DNA of 64,000 bases, from positions 7,376,001 to 7,440,000 of the forward strand of contig CM060734.1 of the NCBI GenBank assembly GCA_030704615.1, given 5' to 3'. The notes beneath the pieces are model-generated. The model was given only the letters and a program-made list of their open reading frames with translations, searched no databases and had not been told where the DNA came from. A program made the position numbers and the translations under genes. The stretch comes from Takakia lepidozioides. Lineage: Eukaryota; Streptophyta; Takakiopsida; Takakiales; Takakiaceae. Shown one piece after another: positions 23,013 to 34,353 of this stretch (position 1 is the stretch's first letter; each line of letters starts with the position of its first letter).

Positions 23013-26000
23013 CTACCCATGTGTTGTATCCCGCTGCAAAAGAGTATCGACCTCGTTGAAACTCATAGTGGCCTGGTGAATGAAGTTGTCACGTTTGGGA
23101 TCGCAAACCATCCTCCTCAAAAATATGAAATACAAATGTTTGCAGGGTATGAATTTACCTCTCTTGCCCAAACTGGTTGATAGCATATTCACAAAATCAG
23201 GACATGTGCAATTGGGGAAATTGGAAACCGTGATGTCGTAGGTCCTGTCATGAACAACAGATGTGGAAGTGATGATTGTGAATACCCGACCATATCCTGG
23301 ATCGGGTACTTCCGTGGTGCTTCCGACACGAGCTTGGAGCATTCTTGCGGACTCCACTTTGCCAAAGTGTTCAGCGGTTGGATGGAAACGCCGAACGAGC
23401 TTTCCATCTCGTTTGGTTGGCCACAAGTCAGGATTTGCCGGGGGGACCCGGGAGGACGCAGGAGTAGTAGCACATGCATGGAGTTGGGGTTGTCTCGCAA
23501 GGGAAAAACCTGCCTCCTCCAGCATTTCAATCTCCTGAAAGCTGAGATGTGTTCCCACCTTCACGGGCCAAACGGTTGGAGGAGATGGCTTCATCACTAC
23601 GGAAGGACGCACAGTTCCATGCACACATCTGGCACAATCATCTGCGCAGAACCAGAACTTGTGGTTCTTGGCTTCTGGTTGACCGTATGGACGCATCAAG
23701 CTCGTGAAAGTCGGAGCAGGAGTTCGGGCACCACCTCTGGATATAGATGAAGTGCACTTCTCGAAATTAGTTGCCCTGATCGCTGTACATTTCACACGAG
23801 ACCCGACACTTGTGCGTTCTATGTGCCAAACGTGGTCGGGGCATGCGGACTCAAGCACATCAAGGGGGTTGTTTCTCTCCTGCACCATTTCAGTGGCACG
23901 GTTTGATGCTGGAGCTTGCCGTCGTGTTGGAGGTTCCTCCACAATGGAGGTTCCGGACACGGAGCTGTCATGCAGGGGAACACGAGGCTTCGAGAAGTTA
24001 TCACGGTCTGCCCTGTGGGAATCTGAATCCGAACCAGGTGGAGTGTTCAATTTCCTCTTACAGGAGCCGAATCTCTCCTCCCCTTCAAGATGTGGAACTC
24101 TAGAAACAAGTGGCGTTCCCTGGGCATACATGCTCACCGCCCGTGCTATCTTGATTGGATCCCCAGATCTGTTTGCAGCACGCAACATCAACTCCGATTT
24201 GTCCGGACCCTTGCCACCAACCCCACCTCGTAAGCAATCACGGTATCGGGTTTGTTGTTGCAAGGCACGTATCAAATCATCTGTTGTTGCCACATACAAA
24301 TCCCGACCTCGTTTCCCAGACTGCTGCAACCATGCATTGTGCACAGTTTCTGCCAAATTGCAAGATGGCATGTCTGCCATTTCCTCAATGGACATGTTCT
24401 GCAAAGAGGATAACCACACTTCAGAATAGTGCACAGGAAACAACATAAAGAAAGCAATGAGTCAAAAATATGGAAAGCAAATGTATGAATAAAGCATGAA
24501 ATAGAAGCCTCGTACCATTGTCATGGCTGCTCCCCACTGTCTATACCGGAAGTGCCAAAACGCCAGCCAATCTTCCAATGCTCTCATACTCTCAAGTGAT
24601 GCAGCTCCAGAAGAGAACCACCAGGCACGAATTGTTTGGAACAAAGTGTCCGCCTCCTTCATTGTTCTAGCATCTTTGTACTCTTTGCACAATTTACGGT
24701 GCTGAGTCTGCATCTCTGGTTTGATGTCCGACTTTGTATGTTTTTCCAGAGATTGTGTCCAATGGAATAGACATGTACGCTCTCTTCCTGGCATAGGCAC
24801 TTTTGGGTCGCCCGATCCGAAGACAATACGAATAGCATTGAAATTTGCTTGAGCACTATCCGCCATGAAACCTGCGAAATTTGGAGATGGCAGCCCATGG
24901 CAGCCCATGACACGTATCAGGGAATTCCACATGAGCTTCTGGGATTCCGTATCCTCGGATTGCATGTCACAAACTGCAATTGTCATAACTCGTTGGTACA
25001 CTGGATCGTAGACATGACAAGCCATTGTCGTCCAATCCTTCACTCGTTTCACATGATCAAACATAAGAAAACAGTTCTGCAAGTCCCAGTCTTTTGCATC
25101 CGCTTCACGAGGCTAACCCCACTGCCCTCCCCAACAGTCGACATTTTGAAAAGAAAAACTTTGATGGCACCTTGACCTGGGAATACATTGTCCTGGATGT
25201 AATCGTACTTGCTCAGTCGTTTCAATTCCAAAATATTGTCTATGTAGCCTCTGATCCCAGAGCCCATTCTCAATGCATTGATCTGATGCCGAATGTTAGG
25301 TGAACTTAAAGTGGAGAAATGATCCATGACCAGGTCCAATGCTGCACCGTCAAGTTTAGTCCCCACAGAATCTCCTTCACTCAAAATATGGCTTTCCAAG
25401 AAGGACTTGCTTGCGCCAAGAGCAATTGCAGATGTTGTTGCGGATGGGTTTCTCCCGAACTCCTGTTTGATCAACCTCGATACTGTCTCAACACTCTCCC
25501 TGTAATCCCCCTTCGAGACAGGATGGTTATGGAATCCAAAATGCACACAAGCTCTCGTCATTGTATTCAAACGGTGGACAACATAGTACATTCTTGCTCC
25601 GCAGAGCGCCAAGCAGGATGGCACAAGTTTGCAGAATTTGCAGACGAAAGTGTTTGCCGGTGGAGGGGCAGTCCCAGGCTGAAATGGATTCTCCGCCAGA
25701 CCCTCCCATTCGCTTTGATTATGAACTCCAGACTGAAGAAAGTGTCTGCAATTCAAATTATCACACCTAAGGTGTCCATTGCAAACTGTCCTCCTGAAAA
25801 CAAGCTTGTCATCATTCTGAATATTGGATGTTTTTGTTCTGCACCACGGGTGCCCGTCGTGTTTCTTGTCCATTCCATGCATCATGATTGTTACACCTCC
25901 AACTCGCGGAGGAGGAGGCAGCTCGAATAGGATATCGCCATCAAAAGTCTCCGGCAAGAACTTCACAGGCACCTGCTTCAAAGATTCCCAATCAATTCCC

Positions 26001-26526
26001 CGCAACTCACTTTTGAATCCAGCCATTCCTCCCATCGCCCGCAATTTTGGAATGACACTACAAATCTCTTCTTCATCAGCTTCTGCAACCACAGTAGGAA
26101 GGACTGGATTTGGAATTTCACTTATGTCATCATCGGAAGAATCCGAAAGCTCAACGATTGGAGTGGAGGAAGTCTGTTCTTTTTTCACCACCACCTCCCT
26201 CTTGTCTTCAACGACCGAAGCAGCAGTCCCGGGCGTCACATATGACCCAAGGGACTTTCGCCGAGGCTCTCCAAGTACTCTGTATCGACCAGGACGCACT
26301 CTCCACTGGCTGATATGAGCCGTCTCATCACGGTTTTGGAAAGAATATTTCACCAACTTCCCTTTCAGATCGTAAACCTCTTTCTCCAAAAAGATGGAGC
26401 CATTCTACAGCTGAAAACGGGTAGCCAAGACATGTTCCAGAACAATTGCAAATCCATTGTCAAGGACTTCCTGGGAGAACGGCACTGGTTTGTCGTCTGA
26501 GAAGAACTCCGCTTCAGAGGAAGCCA
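23013..26526 (-). CDS. MULE transposase with C-terminal SWIM zinc finger (slightly damaged)
   Basis: Exon 1 runs from the ATG at 26526 to 24516 and exon 2 from 24398 to the stop at 23013. The intron is GT-AG. The N-terminal half has a Cys-rich segment (CNGHLRCDNLNCRHF) of the kind that binds DNA through zinc. The middle holds the MULE domain: NCFLMFDHVKRVKDWTTM, PNFAGFMADSAQANFNAI, then ERTCLFHWTQSLEKH with the conserved C and H. The C-terminus has the SWIM finger, CTCPDF...IPCKHLYFI (C-x-C...C-x-H). Two defects are visible: a TAG at 26405-26407 near the start (or an unrecognised splice acceptor), and a one-base frameshift near 25110-25130 just before DAKDWDLQNCF. The protein would bind the element ends and cut and paste it. 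Confidence 0.8.
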
Positions 26527-27381
26527 TCTTCCTTCCTCGAGTATGTTTGTACCTTGCTATCGCAGATCTAGTGTAAATCGGTTTACTGCTGTCTCCAGAA
26601 CACAGTTGAAGAATGAGCAGAGCATATGGCGGAGGAAGCTCAGATAACGACTGTGCATATTCTGTTATTCATTCCAGATATGCAGCCGTCCATTTTAATT
26701 ACTTTTCTTGTGGGCCCAGTGGTCAGAGAATCCATAGGGGCAGTGTCGGCAACTGTTAAACCGTTAATCAGAACCTCATCAATAAACCCAATAACAAAGC
26801 CGACTTCCTGGAAGCATGCCACAGGATCCGAGAATGGGATTGCAGATTAAGTAAATGTATCTATATACTACTACCAATGATCATGCGCACCTGGAAAGTT
26901 CCAAATGTGCAACGAATGTGGGGTTTGGATAACAAGGATGACGTGTATGATATTCCAAAATTTGTCATCAAACTCTCGTTCATTTATATTTATTTGTTTA
27001 AGACTGCGCATCAATTTCTGGGATTCGCTGTTCTTTTTAAATATTGAACCAGTTATAATTTAGAACACGCCGTTTTGTTTTGGGCGGCACACGTCAGACA
27101 TCCATAACTGAATACGAACAGCTGTACACCAATTGCTGGCATGTGCACTAATAACGAAACGACTATGTGTAACGGTCACGCGGGAGGGAATCCGATGCTT
27201 CTAGAGACACGCAAGAACACAGGCAATCCCGCAAGAAATCGAGAGTCACTGCGTTTTTCTACTTTTCGCGCTTAGAGGGAGAGTGGTAGTCAAGCTGGAG
27301 AGGGTTCCTTCTAGAATACGAAAGAGAAGAAAGTCTCTTTATTTTACTTCCCTTAGAGAGAGACGCAGAGCAAGAGAGAAA
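26527..27381. promoter_or_regulatory. Divergent intergenic region between transposase and ParB-methyltransferase genes
   Basis: The two gene starts face away from each other across 855 bp. The region must hold both promoters if the genes are expressed. It is AT-rich (about 26860-27060). I cannot assign a TATA box or operator with confidence. Confidence 0.5.
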
Positions 27382-30300
27382 ATGACGAGGCGTCGTTTGT
27401 TGGAGAACACAGGGCCAAGGCAGCAGGTGAACGCGGAGACTGATTCACAAGAGCAGACGGAGACTGAGGCAGCGGCTGCGACACAGTCGGCGATAAGAGT
27501 GCGCCAGCCTGTGGAGGCAGAGATGAATCGCAGGGACACTGAAGAAGGTGGAAGCACGCGGAACGCCGAACCTGAAGAAGGTCAAGAAACCCTTGCGCAG
27601 ACAGAAACTCCAGCAGATGTGAGAGGGAAGAGGAAAGCTGCAGAAGGGGATCAAATTTCAAAACCTAAGAAGGTGCCAGTAAATTTTATCATATAGTCTG
27701 TGTGATTGCCTTTCAAGGAGTCCTTCCTCTTCCATTCTTTAGCAGGAACTACTGAATCGCGAGCGTCGTTAACGCCATTCGATTCTGCTCATGAGATTTA
27801 TGTACCTATGTGTTTGAAGAGAGAGTCTGCACTTACTATTCTCCCTAAACTACACTGAATGTCGTTGCCGCCAATCAGTTGCACATATATGTCATTACAC
27901 AACACCGATCCGGCAGGTTGTTATCTTTTGTGATTGTCGTTAACGCCGTTCGCTATCGCTCTCACTTTTGTTTTGAATACGGCAGTCTCGGCTTTGCATG
28001 TGTAGATTGTGCTGAATTCTTTCACACCATTCATGGTGAGTTTCCTTGATACAGAGTGATTGTCGTTACCGCCATTCACTATTTGCAAATCACTTAGTCA
28101 GAACTGAATGGCATCGTGCAGAAAACTGTGAGGTCGAAGCCTACAGGATCAGAGGGGAAAGGATCTGGAGATGGGGACGAGTCCGCAAAAAGCTCAGAGA
28201 ATACAGATGAAGCAGATGAATCCGAAGTGCACTACCTTGACAAGGTGAAAGAACTCATGTCATTCCAGAAGGTAAACTCTCAGGAGGTTATAAGGACATG
28301 CTCGTATCTGGAGGGCGTCTGGACATACCTCTGTGCCGGATGATATCAATGCCTGTTGTGCGTCCACCTCTTTCCCATGACATAACAAAATTGGAGAGTG
28401 ATTTTGTGCATGGATATAGACTTGGTGCACAAGTTTTTTATGTGTCACTGACGGATATAAATGGGAAAAGCACATTAGTTTCTCCAGAGATCAGTGATAA
28501 CTGGGATGAGTGCTGGAAAGATGCCAATGAGGAGTTCGAGCTGGGCCTCATGATGGGAAAGAACACCCAGCAATTTTGCAACCACATGTTCTACGTCTGG
28601 GACGGCAACCACCGATTGCTGGCATGGATGGGATACATTCAGAAACACCATTCGAAAGACAAAGACAAGCATGTTGCTGTGGAGGCAATGGTTTTGGATC
28701 CAGGAAACGACATCGCTAGGCTTCTTACAGCTATGCACGACGTGAACAAGTAAGTCATCCAGGAGATTTCATTCCCTCTGTAGTGTCTTGTTGATCCTCA
28801 AAAAACAGTGTTAAGGAATGCAATGTTTTCAATGTTTTTGCAGATCGACAGAGAAATCGCATGTGACAACAAGCTTGGTTCACACACTATTCCGAATTCA
28901 GAGGATTGGTCTGATGAAGCTGGATGATTTTCGGACAGTACTACCACCCAATATCATCAAGAAGTGCGAAACAGGAAGAGCTGCAGGCACTTGGTATTCT
29001 TTGACACGAGAGGCGTTTCTGGAGTACATGTATGCGGTAAGCCCGAGTCTGTAATCTGTTTACTTTTCGAATACATGTTTAGAGTCCCTTCGGAGCTAAT
29101 CACTACTTGAATGAATGCAGCAAGAACTGGCAGAGGCAGCTGAGAAGGGAAAATCCGAATATTACCGCACTACACCAGAGGAACTAAGGACATCAAAGGG
29201 TGTGGAAGCTGCAATAAAGAAGGAGTTTGAGATGCGAAGAACCAAATTGATGTCAGCCTTCGGAAAGCAGCTTAGAATAGTAGATCCTGGACTTGGTCCT
29301 GAGTTCCTTCAGCAGATCAAAACACACTATGACAAGCATGTGCATCCGGAGATGCAGCAGGAGAAATTGCACCGGCTGGCCATATCGATGGTCGACCCAC
29401 AAACAAAAATAAGGTGGCTGGAGATATGGAACTCAGATCAAACAGTAAAGGACTTGAATCAGTTCCCAAAGAGCACCATACAGCCTGGCACAAAGGTGGA
29501 AGGAATCAGTGATTTGGTGTTTGATAACTGGCTCCACAAGGCTACATTTTGGAGTCAGGTGTGTATTCGAACATGCTGTTTCTTCTCTTCAAGTATGTGA
29601 TGTGTATCTTTTTTGCAATTCTGACAAATATACTATTTGCAGCTCGAAAAGCGCGCCGTCATTGTGCTGGATCAGACTTTGAAGGACCTGAACATTGCGA
29701 TTGTTTCCCCTCCCCAAATGTCATTGGAGGCATACATAAGGAAGTGGAGAGGTCTCACCTGGAGATACTGTTTTTTCCGGGAGTTCTCCAAAGATGGTAA
29801 CATTTTACGGTCCAACGACTTTGACAGTCAGGTTGGAGGAGAGTGGGCCATGATGCGAGTTGTGTACAGGTGCAATGTCATACTTGAAACTCTACTGTTT
29901 TTTTGGGAAAAAATGTGGCTTCATATGGATTGCAATCTTAGATCCAGATTGAATGTCGTTGACGACATTCACTTCTTTGTCTGAGTCATTCTTAAGCGAG
30001 TATATGAATTCACCTGGTTAGGATCTAAGGGTGCAATTATATTGTCCCTGATTAGAATTGATAATGTCCTTGAATGGCGTTGACGACATTCACATACGGA
30101 GTTGTTGAGAGGTCCTCAAGGTTATTTAAATTTTTGTAATGTCCATAGAGGTTACAATGAGGGTTCCTCACTTCATTTTGCTGAATGTCAATGCAGACAT
30201 TCAGTTGTTCTGCATTGTTTTTTCCTCTTGCGATGAATATGGAGGCTTCATAAGCTCTGTTTTAAGAAATCCAAAGTGAATGTCGTTGACGACATTCACA

Positions 30301-32980
30301 GCTGTGTCTGTATTATTCAAAAGCGACAAATTCAATTTTCATGGATTGGGGAGCTAAGTAATTGGTTTCTTTTTTGTATTTTTGTGAATGGCGTTGACGC
30401 CATTCACATACAGTGATGTTGTGAGGTCCTCAGTGATAGGTTCGTTATGAATGTGCATTGAGTTTTCCTGGATGGTTCCTTACTCAATTTTTTTATTTCC
30501 ATCCTGTGATTTTGCTTCATTTCAGTAATAATTTGGCTTCATTCTTGAATGTCGTTGACGACATTCACTTCTATGTCTGTGTCATTTCTAATCGATTATT
30601 TGCATTCACCTGGATTAGGATGTATTTACAGTGTCATGGAATGGAATGTTCTGAATGGCGTTGACGACATTCATATCTGGAGCAGTAGTGTGGTCCTGAA
30701 AGGTCCTTGGAGCAGTTGTCAGAGCCATTTCAATCCATGTTTTATTCTTTCTGTTCTACTTGCATCTTACTCACTGAGCGCTTTTGTGGGTTGGGATTCA
30801 TCTCCTTTTTTCAGGTACACGAAATATGTGCTTATGGAAGGAAATCACCTGAGCGGAATTCCCGACTATCTTGACATGTGGTCGGACCCTGCAAACGATC
30901 CAACCATGTATACTGCAGGGATATTGAAGGACTGGAGTCCTTCTCACTTCAGAGACTGTGGGTGGTACCTTGACTGCCCACCTGAGCACACGACCTTTCA
31001 AGAACAGCATATGAAATACTTGAACAATAACGCTGAGATGCTGGCGCCTTTGACTGACGAAGAGTATCAACGAAACATAGCAACCTTGGCTGCCAAGGAG
31101 CCTGATGCTCAGGGAACGCCGCAGAAGGGAAAGAAGGCGGGCCGCAAACCAAAAGACAAGGCTGTTGATGTCATAGCCATCTCACCAGCAAAGCCAAAGG
31201 ACAAAGACAAGTCCAAAGAGAAGGAAAAGGACAAGGGGAAGGAGAATGAAAAGGAGATGGAGAGTGGGCAGGACTTTAGTGCTGGAAGATATACCCGCAC
31301 TCTTCAGTGCGTGTTCGATGCCAAGCCACACCCTTCCCGTTCTGATTCAGCAGGAGAGATGAAAATTGTTAATGAGGGTTGGCTTTCGATGATGCAGAGT
31401 CGAAAGAGAGGATACACTGGGGTGCCATCCCCTACCTGGGACAATATAATCTCATTCCTCAATCTGGTGAGAATTCCAGTTTCTTTCCTTTTTCTCTGAA
31501 TGTTTCGTTGGCAGTATTTCAGTCTCGTTCTTTGAAAACATTCTTGCCATCGTTCTTATAAAAAACATGTCTGTTGCAGGTGAGCACAGGTCCCACCTTC
31601 GTGTGCGGTGTGCAGAAAACTTATGCGGCCGACAGAAGTTCTTCCAAAGGGCAAGACGCCAGGCTGGAACAAATTCGAGGACAACTACTGGAGTTGGGTA
31701 TTCGGGTTCTGTAACAATTTCCTCTCTGATGCAGGGACACTTCTGCTTTTTCAGTCATGTGACAATGATAGTCGTCGGGCATTGGCATCATACCTCAAGT
31801 CTTCAGGGTTTGAAGTTTTGCGCACATGGAATTGTGTGAACAGCCTCTACCTTGTGAAAGGGGGTTTCCCTGGTCAGCTGGTATGCCGTCTGCCTTCTGC
31901 TTGTGCTTTGATCATGAGTTTCAATTTTCTCTGCAGCTCCACTCTAGTAGAATGTTTTATGATCGACACCGATCATCAACGATTCATGGTTTTTTTGTGT
32001 CAGAGTTCTGAATAGCCGATGTACACACTTCCACTTTAGATTGTGTTTACCACACTAACCTGCTATCTTTGGCAGACGAGGATGTTCGAGGCGATCTGCC
32101 TGCGGAGGATTCGCACATCAAAGACACCATCCTCCATCCGCAGCTTTGAGATTTCTGACCAGGGTTGTTTCGTCAACCCCCCCTATGAGCCCCATGTCGA
32201 TGACATTTTGTACAACTTCATGCAGTCCAGTCAGACTCTGAAGAGACCAGATGGCACTCCCTGGAGAGGTGCAAAGGAAAAGTCACCAGCATTCATGCAA
32301 ATACTGCTGGAGTCATGCAGCCACCGCTCTGCACGGGTGGTCGATCTTTCTGTGTCCACAGGTTCGTTTTCTCCCTTCCGAATTGGTTTCCTTTCAACAG
32401 TTTCATCTGCTTAAATCCCCTCCTCCAAACTGTTTATGTTCTCCTGTCTGGTGCAGGAGCAACTTACCACGCATGCAAGGCAGGCGGAAGAAGCCTTTTT
32501 GGCATGGAGGGTGATTCTGACCTCTACAACACCGTGCTCCTCCCCCTTTTGTCTGGCTCCACTTCAGGCACACAGACTGATCGGATTCAAATTCGAAATG
32601 ATGACGATCCCGAAGATAAGCAGGTCGACAACGACTTTTCATGTGAGTAAGTGCTAAACCCTCTTTGGGAGTCATACTCAATTTCTCGATAACATCAAAG
32701 TTACAGTAATAACTTTTTCAGGCTGTCTTTCAGGAAAGCCAGCGGTGGATCTTCAGGAGATACAGTCATTTCTGGCGAGTCTGTTTTCGACAGCCCCCTT
32801 TCCAATTTTCTGCTCCTTGTTTATGCCGAAGCAATGGCACTTCACGCGTCCGAGTCCCTATCCCCTGACTTTTTAGTGGCCAGCCGTAGGTGTATCCAGC
32901 GTGGATCCGGTGTTCTAAAATACTTAGACTTAGATGCAGAGGAAGAGGGGATACATTGTACTGACTCTGAGTCAGACTGA
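27382..32980 (+). CDS. ParB/sulfiredoxin-like domain fused to a beta-class DNA methyltransferase-like domain
   Basis: Ten exons: 27382-27672, 28122-28749, 28844-29036, 29121-29558, 29643-29869, 30815-31466, 31590-31880, 32076-32361, 32457-32646, 32734-32980. All introns are GT-AG with consistent phases, about 1,140 codons. N-terminus: acidic with a likely nuclear signal (GKRKAAEGDQISKPKKK). ParB-like domain in exon 2: LDIPLCRMISMPVV, a helix, then MFYVWDGNHRLLAW, matching the G-x-(H/R)-R-x2-A box. A Lys/Glu-rich linker with an AT-hook-like AGRKPKD follows in exon 6. Exons 7-9 look like a methyltransferase: W...VFGFCNNFLSDAGTLLLFQ...GFEVLRTW, then SPAFMQILLESCSHRSARVVDLSVSTG/ATYHACK...LFGMEGD, that is motif X, motif I and motif II in beta-class order. 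No clear D/N/S-PP-Y/F/W catalytic motif IV is seen in its place; an NPPY in exon 8 is not conserved in copy D. One frame problem lies at 28272-28294. Likely nuclear. Confidence 0.75.
27761..28079. repeat. Four near-palindromic 20-mers in intron 1
   Basis: Relatives of GAATGTCGTTGACGACATTC lie at about 27761, 27858, 27932 and 28058 (for example GATTGTCGTTACCGCCATTC). The first is flanked by an outer GAATCG/CGATTC pair. They are more diverged than those in intron 5 but share the core GTCGTT-A/G-CG-C. Confidence 0.75.
29951..30672. repeat. Seven palindromic 20-mers in intron 5
   Basis: GAATGTCGTTGACGACATTC occurs exactly at 29951, 30278 and 30547. Close variants are at 30072, 30183, 30386 and 30653. 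The arms are 9 bp with a 2-bp centre. Spacing is 95-161 bp. The sequence following some copies is also similar (29951 and 30547), so the intron grew partly by duplication of larger units. They are absent from the exons. Confidence 0.9.
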
Positions 32981-33099
32981 ACTGTATTCTTTTAATATTC
33001 ATTTTCATATTATCTGGAAAACGTTGAATCCCCTTACTCTACCGTAGTTGTTCCTTTAGAACAAATAATAATCACAGAATCAACTTTCGTTTAAATTGC

Positions 33100-33470
33100 T
33101 ATATGTATGAATCCATCTCACAAACCTTCCTGACTCTTCTCATATCCATTGTGCATTCATCTACACTGTATTCATGCGTGCTCCATTCATGAAAGCTTCC
33201 TTTGTACAACATCCATTGTACATTCATCCTCTGTACTCTTTAATCCACCCCACAAACCTTCCACACTCATTTCATATACTTTGTGCATTCGTCAAAAGAT
33301 TTGGTCATGCATCTTCCTGTCATGAATTTTTGTCATTGCTCAACATCCATTATACATTCATCCATTTTACTCTTATCCATCCGTCATTCATCCATCTACA
33401 TAGATTTTTCAAACTCATCCATCTGTTTATCATCCAACTGTACATTCATCCATCATTTATTCAATGCCTT
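33100..33470. repeat. Degenerate CATTCATCC repeats near the right end of the transposon
   Basis: Many variants of CATTCATCC and CATCCATT follow one another here. Their inverted counterpart (GGATGAAT) occurs at 21706-21760 in the older element, at the matching position. Confidence 0.7.
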
Positions 33471-33487
33471 TTATTATGTCGTCCAGC

Positions 33488-33677
33488 TTGTTTCCGCGGT
33501 AAAGGGTGCCAATCCGCGGGAATACACTCCACTTCTTTCTGGGTGCGTGGTGACTCGGCCTCCACGTGTGATGACGTGGACTGAGCCCCGTGACGTGGCA
33601 TTTGCGCAAGGTGACGTGGCGTGAGCGCAGTCGCGCTCACGCACTCACGTGACCAGGCTCACGCCGAGGCATCCCTG
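33488..33677 (-). repeat. Right terminal inverted repeat
   Basis: The inner part has two CCGCGG motifs (33493-33520), the inverse of the CCGTGGA pair at the left end. The outer part has GACGTGGC and GCGTGAGC/GCTCACGC motifs and ends CAGGGATGCC when read inward. It contains TCACGTGA (about 33645-33652). Confidence 0.8.
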
Positions 33678-33686
33678 CGATGCAAA
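33678..33686. repeat. Target-site duplication, right copy
   Basis: CGATGCAAA, the same as at 22354-22362. Confidence 0.85.
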
Positions 33687-33880
33687 AGGGCTCCTGCTAC
33701 ACATGGCACACCAACACCCACCACGGGGAAACGTTACAAGTGTTGGAGAAGCCATGAAACAAACAAAATAAAGGACATCAAATAAAAAATGATAAACAAC
33801 AAAAGGGGCAGACTTACTCACAGTCAAAATCGTCATCTATTTCTATATTTTTTGGTGACAAGGGCTCGGTAACGACAATG
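33678..33880 (-). pseudogene. Copy E, end of penultimate exon and start of last exon
   Basis: On the minus strand an exon ends at 33818 with ...NIEIDDDFDCE and a perfect GTAAGT donor. The intron runs to 33694 (acceptor GTAGCAG) and the last exon begins at 33693. The split codon GA|G and the DDF/S-C-E ending equal exon 9/10 of copy B (...DNDFSCE, GA|G). The last exon is then cut by the inserted transposon and continues at 22362. Further upstream the frame is lost. Confidence 0.7.
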
Positions 33881-34350
33881 TCTTATGTCGTGGCCCCTTG
33901 CCTTGAGGGCAGGGGGTCGGGACACAAAAAGGGTTGCCCCTGTGGTGGGGGCAGTGGCAACAATAGGTACGGGGGCTGAAGCACCCTTGAGTGCCCAAGG
34001 CACTCAAGGAGGCGGAGGCGCTCACTAGGTGGAGCCCCGCACACCGGGTTGCGGTGGGGGTGGGTCCACGAGGGGTGGTGGTAGCTTAGTGGGCCTTAGT
34101 GGGGGTGGCATAGGACTCACCATGGGGCGGAGACCTTGTGGTGGGAGTTGCAGGGAGTCTTGGGACTCATCACAGTCCAATGGGGCCGTGGTAGGTGGGC
34201 CAAGACTCACCGCGACTCATCACCGGGAATCGAGGGTCTTCGTGGTGGTTTGCCATAAAATGACTGGGTTGTTTGTGAAACCCCCGCGGACAGTCACAGA
34301 AGTATATATAGGGAGTAGTAACCCTCAGGAAGGGACAACTACTCAGAATC
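33881..34350. other. GC-rich stretch with short ACTCAYC repeats, no gene recognised
   Basis: G-rich on the plus strand, with repeated GACTCACC/GACTCATC motifs between about 34110 and 34225. It may be interior DNA of the older element. I see no protein family in any frame. Confidence 0.4.
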
Positions 34351-34353
34351 CCG

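Larger units (their letters stand above)
22363..33677. mobile_element. 11.3-kb Mutator-like (MULE) transposon with transposase and ParB-methyltransferase genes
   Basis: The element is bounded by a perfect 9-bp direct repeat (22354-22362 and 33678-33686). Its ends are diverged inverted repeats that start in register with CA...GGCGTGAGC on each strand. Inside are a SWIM-type MULE transposase gene on the minus strand (23013-26526) and a ten-exon ParB-like/methyltransferase gene on the plus strand (27382-32980). They are transcribed divergently from a shared 855-bp region. It sits in the last exon of the same accessory gene of an older relative (copy E), so it is younger than that copy. The accessory gene is nearly intact while the transposase has small defects, so present mobility is uncertain. 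Confidence 0.85.

Noticed and set aside
29951-30672. CRISPR-like array (repeats with spacers)
   Set aside because: Spacers are long and unequal (95-161 bp step), the repeats vary, the site is a eukaryotic intron and there are no cas genes.
27382-32980. Bacterial or phage contamination (ParB plus methylase)
   Set aside because: The gene has nine consistent GT-AG introns, and related copies are embedded in plant transposons.
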